This document shows positions 8,603 through 17,126 of a stretch of 64,000 nt of DNA, in pieces. A program made the position numbers and the translations under genes. The notes beneath the pieces were generated by a model. The model did no database searches. It worked only from the letters and a program-made list of their open reading frames with translations, and was not told the DNA's origin. How positions within the stretch are numbered: the stretch's first letter is position 1; the number at the start of each line of letters is the position of its first letter. The DNA comes from Clostridiaceae bacterium (GTDB lineage Bacteria; Bacillota; Clostridia; Lachnospirales; Lachnospiraceae), in assembly GCA_910574345.1 (NCBI GenBank), contig CAJSZV010000005.1, positions 124,001-188,000 on the forward strand, in the 5' to 3' direction.

Positions 8603-8635
8603 AAAAAAACTTCCATTCTGAAATCAGAATGGAAG
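8603..8635 (-). terminator. Terminator of the tRNA-Trp transcript
   Basis: Read on the minus strand, CTTCCATTCTGA and TCAGAATGGAAG form a 12-base stem followed directly by seven T (the A-run at 8603-8609). It lies 13 bases past the tRNA 3' end. Confidence 0.85.
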
Positions 8636-8647
8636 CCTGATAAAAAC

Positions 8648-8718
8648 CAGGGGAAGAGGGGCTCGAACCCCCATCTACGGTTTTGGAGACCGCTGCTCTA
8701 CCATTGAACTATTCCCCT
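8648..8718 (-). tRNA. tRNA-Trp (anticodon CCA)
   Basis: A 71-base cloverleaf: acceptor AGGGGAA/TTCCCCT, D-arm with AATGGTA loop, anticodon stem GCGGT/ACCGT with loop CTCCAAA giving CCA, and a T-loop TTCGAAC. The 3' CCA is not encoded. It has its own promoter (8750-8778) and terminator (8603-8635). Confidence 0.95.
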
Positions 8719-8749
8719 TTATGTGACTTGTCCGCCACACACAAAATAT

Positions 8750-8778
8750 AATATACCATACAAGATTGCAGATGTCAA
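8750..8778 (-). promoter_or_regulatory. Promoter of tRNA-Trp
   Basis: On the minus strand TTGACA (8778-8773), 17 bases, TATATT (8755-8750), about 30 bases before the tRNA 5' end. Confidence 0.75.
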
Positions 8779-8836
8779 CCGAAAAATGTGGAAATTCCCG
8801 GAAATTCTAACATTGAAGGGAGGAGAAAAGAGAAAT

Positions 8837-9421
8837 TTGCAGATTACATCCAAAGCAGCTTTAAGAAAACAGATGTTAAGAATCCGGGCAGAGCTTTCCG
8901 GTCCATATTGTCAGGAGGCAGACCGGGCTATTCTGGAAAAGCTTATGAAACTCACGGTCTATAGACAGGCGGATACCCTGTTTCTATATGTGAGCATGGA
9001 AGATGAGGTAGATACTAGAAAACTTCTGGAACATGCTTTTTTTCAGGGGAAGACAGTGGCGGTTCCAAGATGCCTGGAAAAAGGCGTTATGGGTGCATAT
9101 CTTATAAGAAATACAGAAGAACTGCGTCCGGGGAAATACGGGATTCCGGAACCTCAGGAAGGGTGCAGAAAGATAAACCCAAAGGAAATCGCCCTTGCCG
9201 TAATCCCATGTCTTGCGTGCAGTGAACAGGGTGTTCGATTAGGCTATGGCGGAGGGTACTATGACCGTTATCTTCCGCAGACCGATGCCTGTAAGATTGT
9301 ACTGTGCAGAGAAAGGATGTTATGTGATCATATCCCCTCAGAGCCCCATGACTGTCCTGTGGATTTTATAATCACGGAAAAGAGAATTTTTACCAAAAAT
9401 CCAGAAATTCATTTGCTCTAA
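8837..9421 (+). CDS. 5-formyltetrahydrofolate cyclo-ligase
   Basis: 194 residues from TTG at 8837, the usual family size. The enzyme uses ATP to convert 5-formyl-THF to methenyl-THF and so recovers one-carbon folate. Seen are the N-terminal KAALRKQML...R helix and the C-terminal signature GVRLGYGGGYYDRYL (about 134-148), the folate/ATP site. A GGGAGGAG lies ten bases before the TTG. The frame is open back to 8723, but that stretch contains the tRNA promoter and is not family-like. Its 3' end carries a possible promoter (9413-9441). Confidence 0.93.
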   Translation: MQITSKAALRKQMLRIRAELSGPYCQEADRAILEKLMKLTVYRQADTLFLYVSMEDEVDTRKLLEHAFFQGKTVAVPRCLEKGVMGAYLIRNTEELRPGKYGIPEPQEGCRKINPKEIALAVIPCLACSEQGVRLGYGGGYYDRYLPQTDACKIVLCRERMLCDHIPSEPHDCPVDFIITEKRIFTKNPEIHLL

Positions 9422-9441
9422 TCCGGGAAAACAGGTATAAT
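9413..9441 (+). promoter_or_regulatory. Possible promoter at the end of the cyclo-ligase gene
   Basis: TTGCTC (9413-9418), 17 bases, TATAAT (9436-9441). The 150 bases downstream hold no ORF but do contain the small palindrome TGCAT-aaac-ATGCA (around 9490) and the stem ACAAGAAA/TTTCTTGT (around 9533-9558). It could produce a short RNA or feed the HPr-like gene. Confidence 0.4.
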
Positions 9442-9568
9442 GAACATAACAATTCCCAATATTTCAGAAAAATATAAGTGCTTTTTTGCATAAACATGCA
9501 GGGAACAGAAAAATAAAAAGCCGCCGATTTGCACAAGAAATGTTTGTTTTTTCTTGTAAAGCCAAAAT

Positions 9569-9597
9569 TTGACAACTTATTGGAAACATGTTATAAC
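9569..9597 (+). promoter_or_regulatory. Promoter of the HPr-like gene
   Basis: TTGACA (9569-9574), 17-base spacer, TATAAC (9592-9597), 57 bases before the start codon at 9654. Confidence 0.75.
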
Positions 9598-9653
9598 TCA
9601 CTTAACAGCAAAATTGTTTGCTGTGGCGTCATAACAATAAGGAGTCGAAAACT

Positions 9654-9896
9654 ATGAAACAGAAAAGAATCTTTTTAGCAACAATTGAAGATGCAAAGGA
9701 ATTTGTAGCTGCTGCCTCTAAATGTGATTTTGATATTGATATTTTCTATAACCGCATTATTATTGACGCAAAATCCATTTTAGGAGTGTTGAGTCTGGAT
9801 TTGACCCGTGTTCTCACTGTAGAATATTCCGGGGAAAATGAAGACTTTGAGAAACTTTTGGAAAAGAAGTCTGCAAGCAGGCGTACGGCTGCATAA
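9654..9896 (+). CDS. HPr-like phosphocarrier-fold protein lacking the active-site histidine
   Basis: 80 residues. The C-terminal two thirds follow the HPr pattern (IIIDAKSILGVLSLDL, then the final helix EDFEKLLEKK), including the serine in AKSIL that corresponds to the regulatory Ser46 area. The N-terminal GxHARPA loop with the phosphorylated His15 is missing: the segment reads TIEDAKEFVAAASK. It therefore cannot act as a normal PTS phosphate carrier. Small HPr-like proteins of this kind are common in Clostridia; a Crh-like regulatory role is conceivable. ATG at 9654 follows AAGGAG. It has its own promoter and terminator, so it is a single-gene unit. Confidence 0.75.
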   Translation: MKQKRIFLATIEDAKEFVAAASKCDFDIDIFYNRIIIDAKSILGVLSLDLTRVLTVEYSGENEDFEKLLEKKSASRRTAA

Positions 9897-9916
9897 GTGT
9901 AAATATTGTATCTGAG

Positions 9917-9969
9917 AAAAGAGAGGAATTGTGGACAGAAAGTCTGCAGTTCCTCTCTTTTCTTTTATA
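9917..9969 (+). terminator. Terminator of the HPr-like gene
   Basis: AAAAGAGAGGAA (9917-9928) pairs with TTCCTCTCTTTT (9950-9961), followed by CTTTTATA. It ends 15 bases before the helicase gene. Confidence 0.8.
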
Positions 9970-9983
9970 GAAAAGAGGCCTTT

Positions 9984-12368
9984 ATGGAAGAAGATGAGAA
10001 AAAGACCATAGGAATATCCGTGCGCAATCTGGTAGAGTTTGTTCTCCGAAGCGGTGACCTGGACAACCGCCGGACAGCCTCGGCACAGAAGAATGCCATG
10101 GAGGCCGGAGGCCGTATCCACCGGAAGATTCAGAAGTCCATGGGAGCTGATTACCGGGCGGAGGTGACGCTGAAACATATGGTGGACGAAGGAGAGTTTC
10201 AGATTGCCGTCGAGGGCCGCGCAGACGGAATCATAACCGGGCCTTTGGGAGCGGTTATTGATGAGATCAAGGGAATCTATATGGATCTCGGACGTCTGGA
10301 GGCGCCCATAGAGGTTCACCTGGCCCAGGCAAAGTGTTACGCCTATATCTACTGCCATGACCATAATCTGTCTGATATAGGGGTTCAGCTGACCTACTGT
10401 AATCTGGAGACAGAGGAGATCCGCAGATTTCGAGATGATTATTCCTTTCATGAACTTGAAGAGTGGTTTGGAGGACTGATCCACGAATATGTCAAATGGG
10501 CCAGATACCTGTATCGTCACGGTCTCCATAGAGACCAGTCCCTGAAAGACCTTTCTTTCCCCTACCCCTACCGGGATGGACAGAAGGAACTGGCAGTGTC
10601 TGTCTATCGGGCCGCGGCAAGGGGGTGCCGCCTGTTTATTCAGGCGCCTACAGGAGTGGGAAAAACACTGTCTACGGTGTATCCCGGGCTTAAGGCCATG
10701 GGGGAAGGACATACGGACAAGATTTTTTATCTGACAGCCAAGACCATTACCCGCAGTGTGGCGGAGGAAACCTTTAACGTCTTAAGAGAGCAGGGGATGC
10801 ATCTTAAGACCGTGACCATTACGGCCAAGGAAAAGATCTGTTTCCTTGATTCCCCCCAGTGCAACCCTGATGCCTGTCCCTATGCCAAAGGCCATTACAA
10901 TCGGGTCAATGATGCGGTTTACGAGATCATACACAGGGAGTTTGGAATTACCAGAGAAAAGGTAATTCAATACGCAGAAGAATATCAGGTATGTCCTTTT
11001 GAATTCTGCCTGGATATCAGCAATTGGGCAGATGGAATTATCTGTGACTATAATTACGTCTTTGACCCTAACGCCAGGCTGAAAAGATATTTTTCGGAGG
11101 GAATGAGGGGCAGGTATCTGTTTTTGATTGATGAGGCCCACAACCTGGTGTCCAGGGGGAGAGAGATGTACAGTGCCGTCCTGGTGAAGGAGGACGTGCT
11201 CACTGCCAAAAAGGTTCTGAAGGGGAAATCCCTGAAACTTACCAGACTTTTGGACCGATGCAACAAACAGCTGCTGGAGATGAAAAGGGAAAGGGAGGCC
11301 TGTGTGATTCATGAGAGCATCAATCATCTCGTGTCTACGGTCATGTCCCTGTTTGGGGAGTTGGAAACATTCATGGATGAGCACAGAGAGTTTGAGGACC
11401 GGGATCTGGTGCTTGATTTTTATTTTCAGATAAGGGATTTTCTCTATATCTTTGACACCATGGATGAGGCGTATCGGATCTACTCCGAGCTGCAGCCTGA
11501 CGGCAGATTTCTGGTGAAGCTGTTCTGTATGAGTCCGGCGTCTCACTTAAAGGCTTGTCTGGATCAGGGGCGGGCGGCTGTCTTCTTTTCCGCTACCCTT
11601 CTTCCGATTCTCTATTATAAAGAACTGCTCAGCGGAAATACGGAGGATTATGCAGTGTACGCCGATTCCCCTTTCCCCCGCGAGAACCGTCTTCTCATGG
11701 TATCCGGAGATGTAAGCAGCCGGTACAGCAGGAGAAATAAGAGGGAGTTTGAGAAAGTTCTGTGCTATATTTTGGAGGTGGCGGCTCAGAAGCAGGGGAA
11801 TTATATGGTGTTTTTCCCCTCTTATCAGTACATGAACCAGGTTTTGGAACTGTGGGAGAGCCGGGGGGAAGAGCTGGAGTATAAGGGCTTTTGTCTGTTA
11901 AGTCAGAATAACCGCATGAAGGAGCAGGAAAAAGAAGAATTTTTAAGGGAATTTCACAGGGAACGAAAGGATACCCTGGTAGCCTTCTGTGTTATGGGAG
12001 GCATCTTTTCCGAGGGAATTGATTTGAAAGCGGAACGTCTCATCGGAGTGATGGTGGTGGGAACGGGGATGCCTATGGTGTGCACGGAACAGGAGATTAT
12101 CAAAGGGTATTTTGATGAGAAGAACAGCCGCGGATTCGATTATGCATATCAGTATCCGGGGATGAACAAGGTGATGCAGGCCGCGGGCCGGGTTATCAGG
12201 ACCATGGAGGATAAGGGAGTGATCGTTCTTATGGATGACCGGTTTCTGCGGGATGAGTACCAGGCCCTGTTTCCAAAGGAGTGGTGGCCTTATGAGGTGG
12301 TAAATCGGGGAAATGTGGGAAGCGTGGTTAAGGGATTTTGGGAAAACTGTGCAGAAGCAGAATATTGA
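9984..12368 (+). CDS. Rad3/XPD-type (DinG-like) DNA helicase with N-terminal PD-(D/E)XK nuclease domain
   Basis: 794 residues. Residues about 1-190 form a Cas4/RecB-like nuclease: EGRADGI, then VIDEIKG (about 91-96, the D-ExK motif) and HLAQAKCYAYIY (the Q-x6-Y-type helix). The remainder is an XPD-family helicase: Walker A QAPTGVGKT (about 220), four iron-sulfur cysteines spread between CFLDSPQCNPDACPY and CPFEFC, DEAH box LIDEAHN (about 380), and the C-terminal motif QAAGRVIRT. Such fusions are expected to unwind damaged or flapped DNA and cut it. The ATG at 9984 follows AAAGAGG; 26 more codons upstream are open but overlap the terminator. It is transcribed alone. Confidence 0.88.
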   Translation: MEEDEKKTIGISVRNLVEFVLRSGDLDNRRTASAQKNAMEAGGRIHRKIQKSMGADYRAEVTLKHMVDEGEFQIAVEGRADGIITGPLGAVIDEIKGIYMDLGRLEAPIEVHLAQAKCYAYIYCHDHNLSDIGVQLTYCNLETEEIRRFRDDYSFHELEEWFGGLIHEYVKWARYLYRHGLHRDQSLKDLSFPYPYRDGQKELAVSVYRAAARGCRLFIQAPTGVGKTLSTVYPGLKAMGEGHTDKIFYLTAKTITRSVAEETFNVLREQGMHLKTVTITAKEKICFLDSPQCNPDACPYAKGHYNRVNDAVYEIIHREFGITREKVIQYAEEYQVCPFEFCLDISNWADGIICDYNYVFDPNARLKRYFSEGMRGRYLFLIDEAHNLVSRGREMYSAVLVKEDVLTAKKVLKGKSLKLTRLLDRCNKQLLEMKREREACVIHESINHLVSTVMSLFGELETFMDEHREFEDRDLVLDFYFQIRDFLYIFDTMDEAYRIYSELQPDGRFLVKLFCMSPASHLKACLDQGRAAVFFSATLLPILYYKELLSGNTEDYAVYADSPFPRENRLLMVSGDVSSRYSRRNKREFEKVLCYILEVAAQKQGNYMVFFPSYQYMNQVLELWESRGEELEYKGFCLLSQNNRMKEQEKEEFLREFHRERKDTLVAFCVMGGIFSEGIDLKAERLIGVMVVGTGMPMVCTEQEIIKGYFDEKNSRGFDYAYQYPGMNKVMQAAGRVIRTMEDKGVIVLMDDRFLRDEYQALFPKEWWPYEVVNRGNVGSVVKGFWENCAEAEY

Positions 12369-12369
12369 C

Positions 12370-12398
12370 TTGCATTTTTATTCATATTGATGTATAAT
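12370..12398 (+). promoter_or_regulatory. Promoter of the oligopeptide transport operon
   Basis: TTGCAT (12370-12375), 17 bases, TATAAT (12393-12398), 75 bases before the binding-protein gene. Confidence 0.65.
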
Positions 12399-12473
12399 GC
12401 CTTGGTACTTTACTATGATAATAAGATAAACCATTAATCTGAAAGAACAGGAAAACCGAGGAGGATGAAGATT

Positions 12474-14174
12474 ATGAAGAAAAAATGGATCTCGATTATG
12501 CTGGTTGCGGCTCTGTGTGCCGGCAGTCTGGCAGGCTGCGGCGGCGGACAGGAGGCAGGGGACACGGGCAGTACAGGTACAAAAGCCTCCGGCACCCAGG
12601 CAGGAGACGGCGGTGCGTCAGGGACAGAGGATGGGGAGCCGCTGACTGTAACCGTAGGCGTGGCACAGCAGTTTACCACATTGGATCCGGGACTTTCCAC
12701 GGAGACTGTGAACCGGTTTGCCATCGCCCATATGTACGCAGGACTTTACAAAAAGCTGGAGGACGGAAGTGTGGTTCCAGAGCTGGCAGCTGCAGAACCG
12801 GAGATCAGTGAGGACGGTCTTACCTACACCATTAAGCTGAAAGAGGGCCTGACCTGGAGTGACGGGGAGCCGGTAACAGCCGGTGATTTTGTGTTTGCAG
12901 TAAACAGAAACCTGACATACGGTGCAGAGAATGGTTTTGTAACCGATAAGATTGTACGTTATCTGGAGGGCGCAGAGGAATATCTGGCTGACACGGAGGT
13001 GGATCTGGATACCTTTTCCTTTGAGGGAGTGGAGGCGCCTGATGATCTGACCGTGGTATATCATCTGAAAACTCCCTGTGCATTTTTCACCGGCCTTCTG
13101 TGTGCAGGAGGATGGCTTCCTTTAAGAGCCGATGTGGCTGAGGCGGGCTTTAGCGAGTGGGCTCAGGAACCGGGATATCCCACGACAGGAGCTTACGTTC
13201 TTGACTACTGCAATGAGAATGAGAAAGTGGTTTTGACAAAGAACAACAATTACTATGATGCAGCCAATGTGACGACGGATGAGATTACCTTCCAGGTAAT
13301 GCCGGATATGGATGCCCAGGCCGCGGCCTTTAAGACAGGTGAACTGGATGCTGCTCTTGCCATCAACGCTTCCATCGTGGCTACATACGAGAATCCGGCG
13401 GAGCTGTGGAACCGTCCTCAGCAGTCTACCTATTCCATCAACTTAAACTCCGGTGAGAAGGGGCCGGAGGCTTTAAAGGATGTGAATGTGCGCCGCGCTC
13501 TGGCCATCTCCATCAACCGTGATGAGATCGTCAAGGCGATCAATGCCGGAGATTTCTATACGCCTCTTTACGGTTATGTGGCCCACGGCATGATGGGAGC
13601 CGAGAAGGAATTCAGAACCGAAGGCGACGAGAAGACGGCGTACCAGCAGTATGATCCTGACAAAGCGAAAGAGCTTTTAAAGGAAGCCGGTTATGACGAG
13701 TCTAATCCTCTTGTGCTGAAATATAAATATTCCAACAACTCCATCCATGCCGATGTGGCCCAGATGCTGGAGCAGATGTGGAAAGCCGTGGGAATCCAGG
13801 TGGAACTGGAAGTGGTTGAGTCCGGTGTGTTCTATGACCAGATTGACCAGGGAGATTTTGAGATGTCCCGTTACGGCCTTATGTGCTCCAACGATCCGTC
13901 GGAGTTTTTAAATCAGTGGACCAAAGCCATGCAGCCGGTTCCCGCCGTATCTGACGACCATTATGACCAGATGATGAACGACGTGACCAAGGTCGTGGAC
14001 AGAACCGAGTACATGAACGAGCTTCACAAGATTGAAGACTATCTGGTTGAGGAAAATGTATACGTGATTCCCCTGTTTGATTTCAATGAGCCGGCTTTAA
14101 AGAAAGAAAATCTGAAAAATGTATATATGGTTCCCGGAGACGTACCCATCTATTCCTATGCACAGTTTGAATAA
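12474..14174 (+). CDS. Peptide ABC transporter substrate-binding lipoprotein (OppA/DppA type)
   Basis: 566 residues. A lipoprotein signal peptide ends in SLAGC with Cys22 as the lipid site, then a Gly/Thr/Ser linker and a family 5 solute-binding fold: LDPGLSTETVNRFAIAHMYAGL, later the TWSDGEPVTAGDFVFA motif (about 125) typical of OppA-like proteins. It captures peptides outside the cell for the permease genes 16193 and 17127. I chose ATG 12474 over 12465 because GAGGAG then lies at normal distance. First gene of a six-gene operon. Confidence 0.92.
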   Translation: MKKKWISIMLVAALCAGSLAGCGGGQEAGDTGSTGTKASGTQAGDGGASGTEDGEPLTVTVGVAQQFTTLDPGLSTETVNRFAIAHMYAGLYKKLEDGSVVPELAAAEPEISEDGLTYTIKLKEGLTWSDGEPVTAGDFVFAVNRNLTYGAENGFVTDKIVRYLEGAEEYLADTEVDLDTFSFEGVEAPDDLTVVYHLKTPCAFFTGLLCAGGWLPLRADVAEAGFSEWAQEPGYPTTGAYVLDYCNENEKVVLTKNNNYYDAANVTTDEITFQVMPDMDAQAAAFKTGELDAALAINASIVATYENPAELWNRPQQSTYSINLNSGEKGPEALKDVNVRRALAISINRDEIVKAINAGDFYTPLYGYVAHGMMGAEKEFRTEGDEKTAYQQYDPDKAKELLKEAGYDESNPLVLKYKYSNNSIHADVAQMLEQMWKAVGIQVELEVVESGVFYDQIDQGDFEMSRYGLMCSNDPSEFLNQWTKAMQPVPAVSDDHYDQMMNDVTKVVDRTEYMNELHKIEDYLVEENVYVIPLFDFNEPALKKENLKNVYMVPGDVPIYSYAQFE

Positions 14175-14183
14175 GGAGACCAA

Positions 14184-16187
14184 ATGAAACAATTAAAAAT
14201 CGACGAACTGATGAATTATAAATTCCTTTCGGAGATCACATCATCTCCGTCGGGAAAGAAAGCGGCTTTTGTGGTAAAGCAGGCGGACAGGAACGGGAAC
14301 CGCTATGATTCATGGATCTATATCGTGGATTTTTGCACAGAGGAAGTCAGGCAACTGACTTCCTTTGGCGCTGAAAATCATATACTGTTTGACGATGAGG
14401 ATACCATTCTGTTTGCATCTGAGAGAACGAAGGAGGATAAGGCGGAGAAATTTGCCGAAAAAACCGTATTTTACCGGCTGTCCCTGAAAGGAGGCGAGGC
14501 GAAGCGGGCCTTTCAGGTTCCCTTTGCCGTGGAGCACATCAGGAAAGTGTCGGAAGGAGTCTACGGTTTTACGGCTGCAGTGGACTTAAACCGGCCGGTG
14601 GATGAGAAGGAACTGGAGGAATACCAGGATTATCATATTCTTGAGGAGCTTCCCTACTGGGAGAACGGCGCCTACTTTGCCTCCAGGTTCCGCCGCGGCC
14701 TGTTTCTCTTCGAGGAGGAGAAGGGGGAGTGCCGGAAAGTGACGGAGCCCCTTTTCGGGGTCAATGATTTTGCGGTTTGGGGAAAGAACCTGATCTTTAC
14801 CGGCGTATCCTATGACAGACTGCTTCCGAAGACCAGCGGGATGTACCGGTATAATATAGAAGAAGGGACTGCTGCAGAACTCATAGCAGGAGACTTCATG
14901 AGGATCGGTCTTTTTGGATGTGAAGGGGAGGGAAACGGGGAATCACTGCCCATCTTCTTTGCGGGAAGCACTATGGACCGGTACGGAAGCGGACAGAATC
15001 CGGACATTTATGTATGGGAAAAGGGAGAGATAAAAAAGGCTGCGGAATACGGCTATTCCATCGGTTCCGCGCCTACAGGGGATATCAGTCTGGGCGGCGG
15101 TCAGAAGTTCCTGGTAAAGGAAGGCAAAGCCTATTTCACATCCTGCCGGCGGACCAAGGGCCAGCTCTGTGTTCTGGAGGGAGAAAAGGCAGGAGAACTG
15201 TTTGACTTTGACGGTTCCGTGGACTGTTTTGACGCCGCAGAAGGCGGCTTTGTCATGGTGGGAAGAACACCGGGAAAACTTCAGGAGCTGTATCTCTATG
15301 AGGCGGATAAAAGGCAGTGCCGCCAGATCACCTTCCTCAATGAGGAAGTCCTGAGGGAGACCTACATAGGAGAGCTTCATGAAGCCGGCTTTACAGATTC
15401 GGACGGAGTGGATATCGACGGCTGGGTGATTCTCCCCAAAGACTATGACCCCGCCAAAAAATATCCTGCCATTCTGGACATGCACGGCGGCCCTAAGGTG
15501 GCATTCGGCAATACTCTGTTCCATGAGATGCAGGTGCTGGCAGGGGAAGGGTATATGGTACTTTTGTGCAATCCCAGAGGCAGCGACGGACGGGGGGACG
15601 AGTTTGCCGATCTAAGGGAAAAGTACGGAACCATTGATTTTAAGGACTTTATGGAATTTACGGACCATGTGTGCAGTCTCTATCCGGCTGTTGATAAAGA
15701 GCGGCTTGGAGTGACAGGGGGCAGCTATGGCGGGTGGATGACCAACTGGATCATCGGCCATACGGATCGTTTTGCCGCAGCCGTGAGCCAGAGAAGCTTT
15801 TCCAACTGGCTCAGTGATTTCGGGTGCAGTGAGATCGGCTTTTCCTTTGATGTGAGTGAAAACGGCGGGAAGACGCCATGGACAGCGCCAAAGGAGCTGT
15901 GGCAGCGGTCTCCCGCGGCTTATGCAGACCAGGTGAAGACCCCTACTTTATTCATCCATTCCCTGAAAGATTATAACTGCCCCTTATCTGAGGCCATGCA
16001 GATGTTCGCGGCTCTGAAATATTTCGGTGTTCCCTCCAAAGCCTTTCTTTTTGAGGGGGAGAACCATGAGCTGTCCAGAAGCGGAAAACCTATTCACAGA
16101 GTCCGCAGAATCAAGGAAATGCTAAAATGGTTTGACTGTTACTTAAAGCATGACGGGGCAGCCTGTCAGTCCGGGAATAAGGAGTGA
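14184..16187 (+). CDS. S9-family serine peptidase (acylaminoacyl-peptidase/DPP type)
   Basis: 667 residues, no signal peptide, so cytoplasmic. An N-terminal beta-propeller region (about 1-400) precedes an alpha/beta hydrolase domain with GGSYGGWMTNW (nucleophile Ser about 514), the oxyanion stretch DMHGGPKVAF, and the late Asp and His in HSLKDYNCP and GENHELSRSGKP. It cleaves short peptides or removes blocked N-terminal residues. It sits nine bases after the peptide-binding protein and overlaps the GTG-open region of the permease, so imported peptides probably meet this enzyme first. Start has AAGGAGA upstream. Confidence 0.9.
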   Translation: MKQLKIDELMNYKFLSEITSSPSGKKAAFVVKQADRNGNRYDSWIYIVDFCTEEVRQLTSFGAENHILFDDEDTILFASERTKEDKAEKFAEKTVFYRLSLKGGEAKRAFQVPFAVEHIRKVSEGVYGFTAAVDLNRPVDEKELEEYQDYHILEELPYWENGAYFASRFRRGLFLFEEEKGECRKVTEPLFGVNDFAVWGKNLIFTGVSYDRLLPKTSGMYRYNIEEGTAAELIAGDFMRIGLFGCEGEGNGESLPIFFAGSTMDRYGSGQNPDIYVWEKGEIKKAAEYGYSIGSAPTGDISLGGGQKFLVKEGKAYFTSCRRTKGQLCVLEGEKAGELFDFDGSVDCFDAAEGGFVMVGRTPGKLQELYLYEADKRQCRQITFLNEEVLRETYIGELHEAGFTDSDGVDIDGWVILPKDYDPAKKYPAILDMHGGPKVAFGNTLFHEMQVLAGEGYMVLLCNPRGSDGRGDEFADLREKYGTIDFKDFMEFTDHVCSLYPAVDKERLGVTGGSYGGWMTNWIIGHTDRFAAAVSQRSFSNWLSDFGCSEIGFSFDVSENGGKTPWTAPKELWQRSPAAYADQVKTPTLFIHSLKDYNCPLSEAMQMFAALKYFGVPSKAFLFEGENHELSRSGKPIHRVRRIKEMLKWFDCYLKHDGAACQSGNKE

Positions 16188-16192
16188 GGATT

Positions 16193-17116
16193 ATGGTGCG
16201 ATATACGATAAAACGTCTGGCAGTGGGAGCAGTGACTTTGTTCCTTCTGGCCACCATCACATTTTTCCTGATGCATATGATTCCCGGTTCTCCTTTCGCG
16301 GGTGAGACTACCAAACTTCCTGTAAAGGTCCTTGATAAGCTTTATGAAAAATACGGACTGGACAAACCTCTTCTGGAGCAGTATGTGATCTACATGAAAA
16401 ATGCAGTGAGAGGCGATTTCGGCGTTTCCATCTACAGAAAAGGAAAGAGCATTGAGAAGATCATCGCCGCAGGTCTGCCCTACACGGTCCGCTTAGGAGC
16501 GGTCAGCGTGTGCGTTGCTTTGCTTATGGGAATCTTTTTGGGAACCGTGGCGGCATTTACCAAAAAGAGATGGCTGTCTAATCTGGTGCTCATCGTGGCC
16601 ACAGCCGGTGTGAGTATGCCCGGATTCCTTTTGTCGGTTCTTCTGCTTCTGCTGTTCGGAGTGGTACTTAAGTGGCTGCCCTTTGTGGGTCTTAACAGTC
16701 CTCTTCACTATATCCTTCCGGCTACGGGAATGGCCTTTGCCCCTATCTCCATGATCGCCCGTCTGGTGCGGTCCAGTCTGCGGGAAGTGATGAAGCAGGA
16801 TTATATGGTCCTTGCCAGGGCCAAGGGAACGCCGGAGAAGCTGGTCATCTGGCGTCATGGATTAAAGAATGCCATGCTGCCGGTGATTACCTATGCAGGT
16901 CCCATGATCGCTACCCTTCTGACAGGCAGTTTTGTCATCGAAAGTTTGTATTCCATTCCGGGAATCGGAGCGGAATTCGTCACCAGCATTACTAACCGGG
17001 ATTATACCATGATCATGGCCCTGACCATTTTGTACGGCACATTTATCATTATCGCCAATATTATCACGGATATTGTCAATGCCATGATTGATCCCAGGAT
17101 CAAACTGGGAAAGTAG
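16193..17116 (+). CDS. Peptide ABC transporter permease (OppB/DppB type)
   Basis: 307 residues with six predicted membrane helices. The N-terminal helix IKRLAVGAVTLFLLATITFFL and the following PGSPF and YGLDKPLLEQY stretch are typical of OppB. The EAA loop, which touches the ATPases, is seen as ARAKGTPEKLVIWRHGLKNA (about 210-230). I use ATG 16193 (GGAG at 16181) rather than the in-frame GTG at 16184, which overlaps the peptidase stop. Partner of the next gene. Confidence 0.92.
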   Translation: MVRYTIKRLAVGAVTLFLLATITFFLMHMIPGSPFAGETTKLPVKVLDKLYEKYGLDKPLLEQYVIYMKNAVRGDFGVSIYRKGKSIEKIIAAGLPYTVRLGAVSVCVALLMGIFLGTVAAFTKKRWLSNLVLIVATAGVSMPGFLLSVLLLLLFGVVLKWLPFVGLNSPLHYILPATGMAFAPISMIARLVRSSLREVMKQDYMVLARAKGTPEKLVIWRHGLKNAMLPVITYAGPMIATLLTGSFVIESLYSIPGIGAEFVTSITNRDYTMIMALTILYGTFIIIANIITDIVNAMIDPRIKLGK

Positions 17117-17126
17117 GAGGTGAGAC

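Noticed and set aside
9780-10712. A 310-codon minus-strand frame across the HPr-like and helicase genes
   Set aside because: It crosses a terminator and two good genes on the other strand and has no coding hallmarks.
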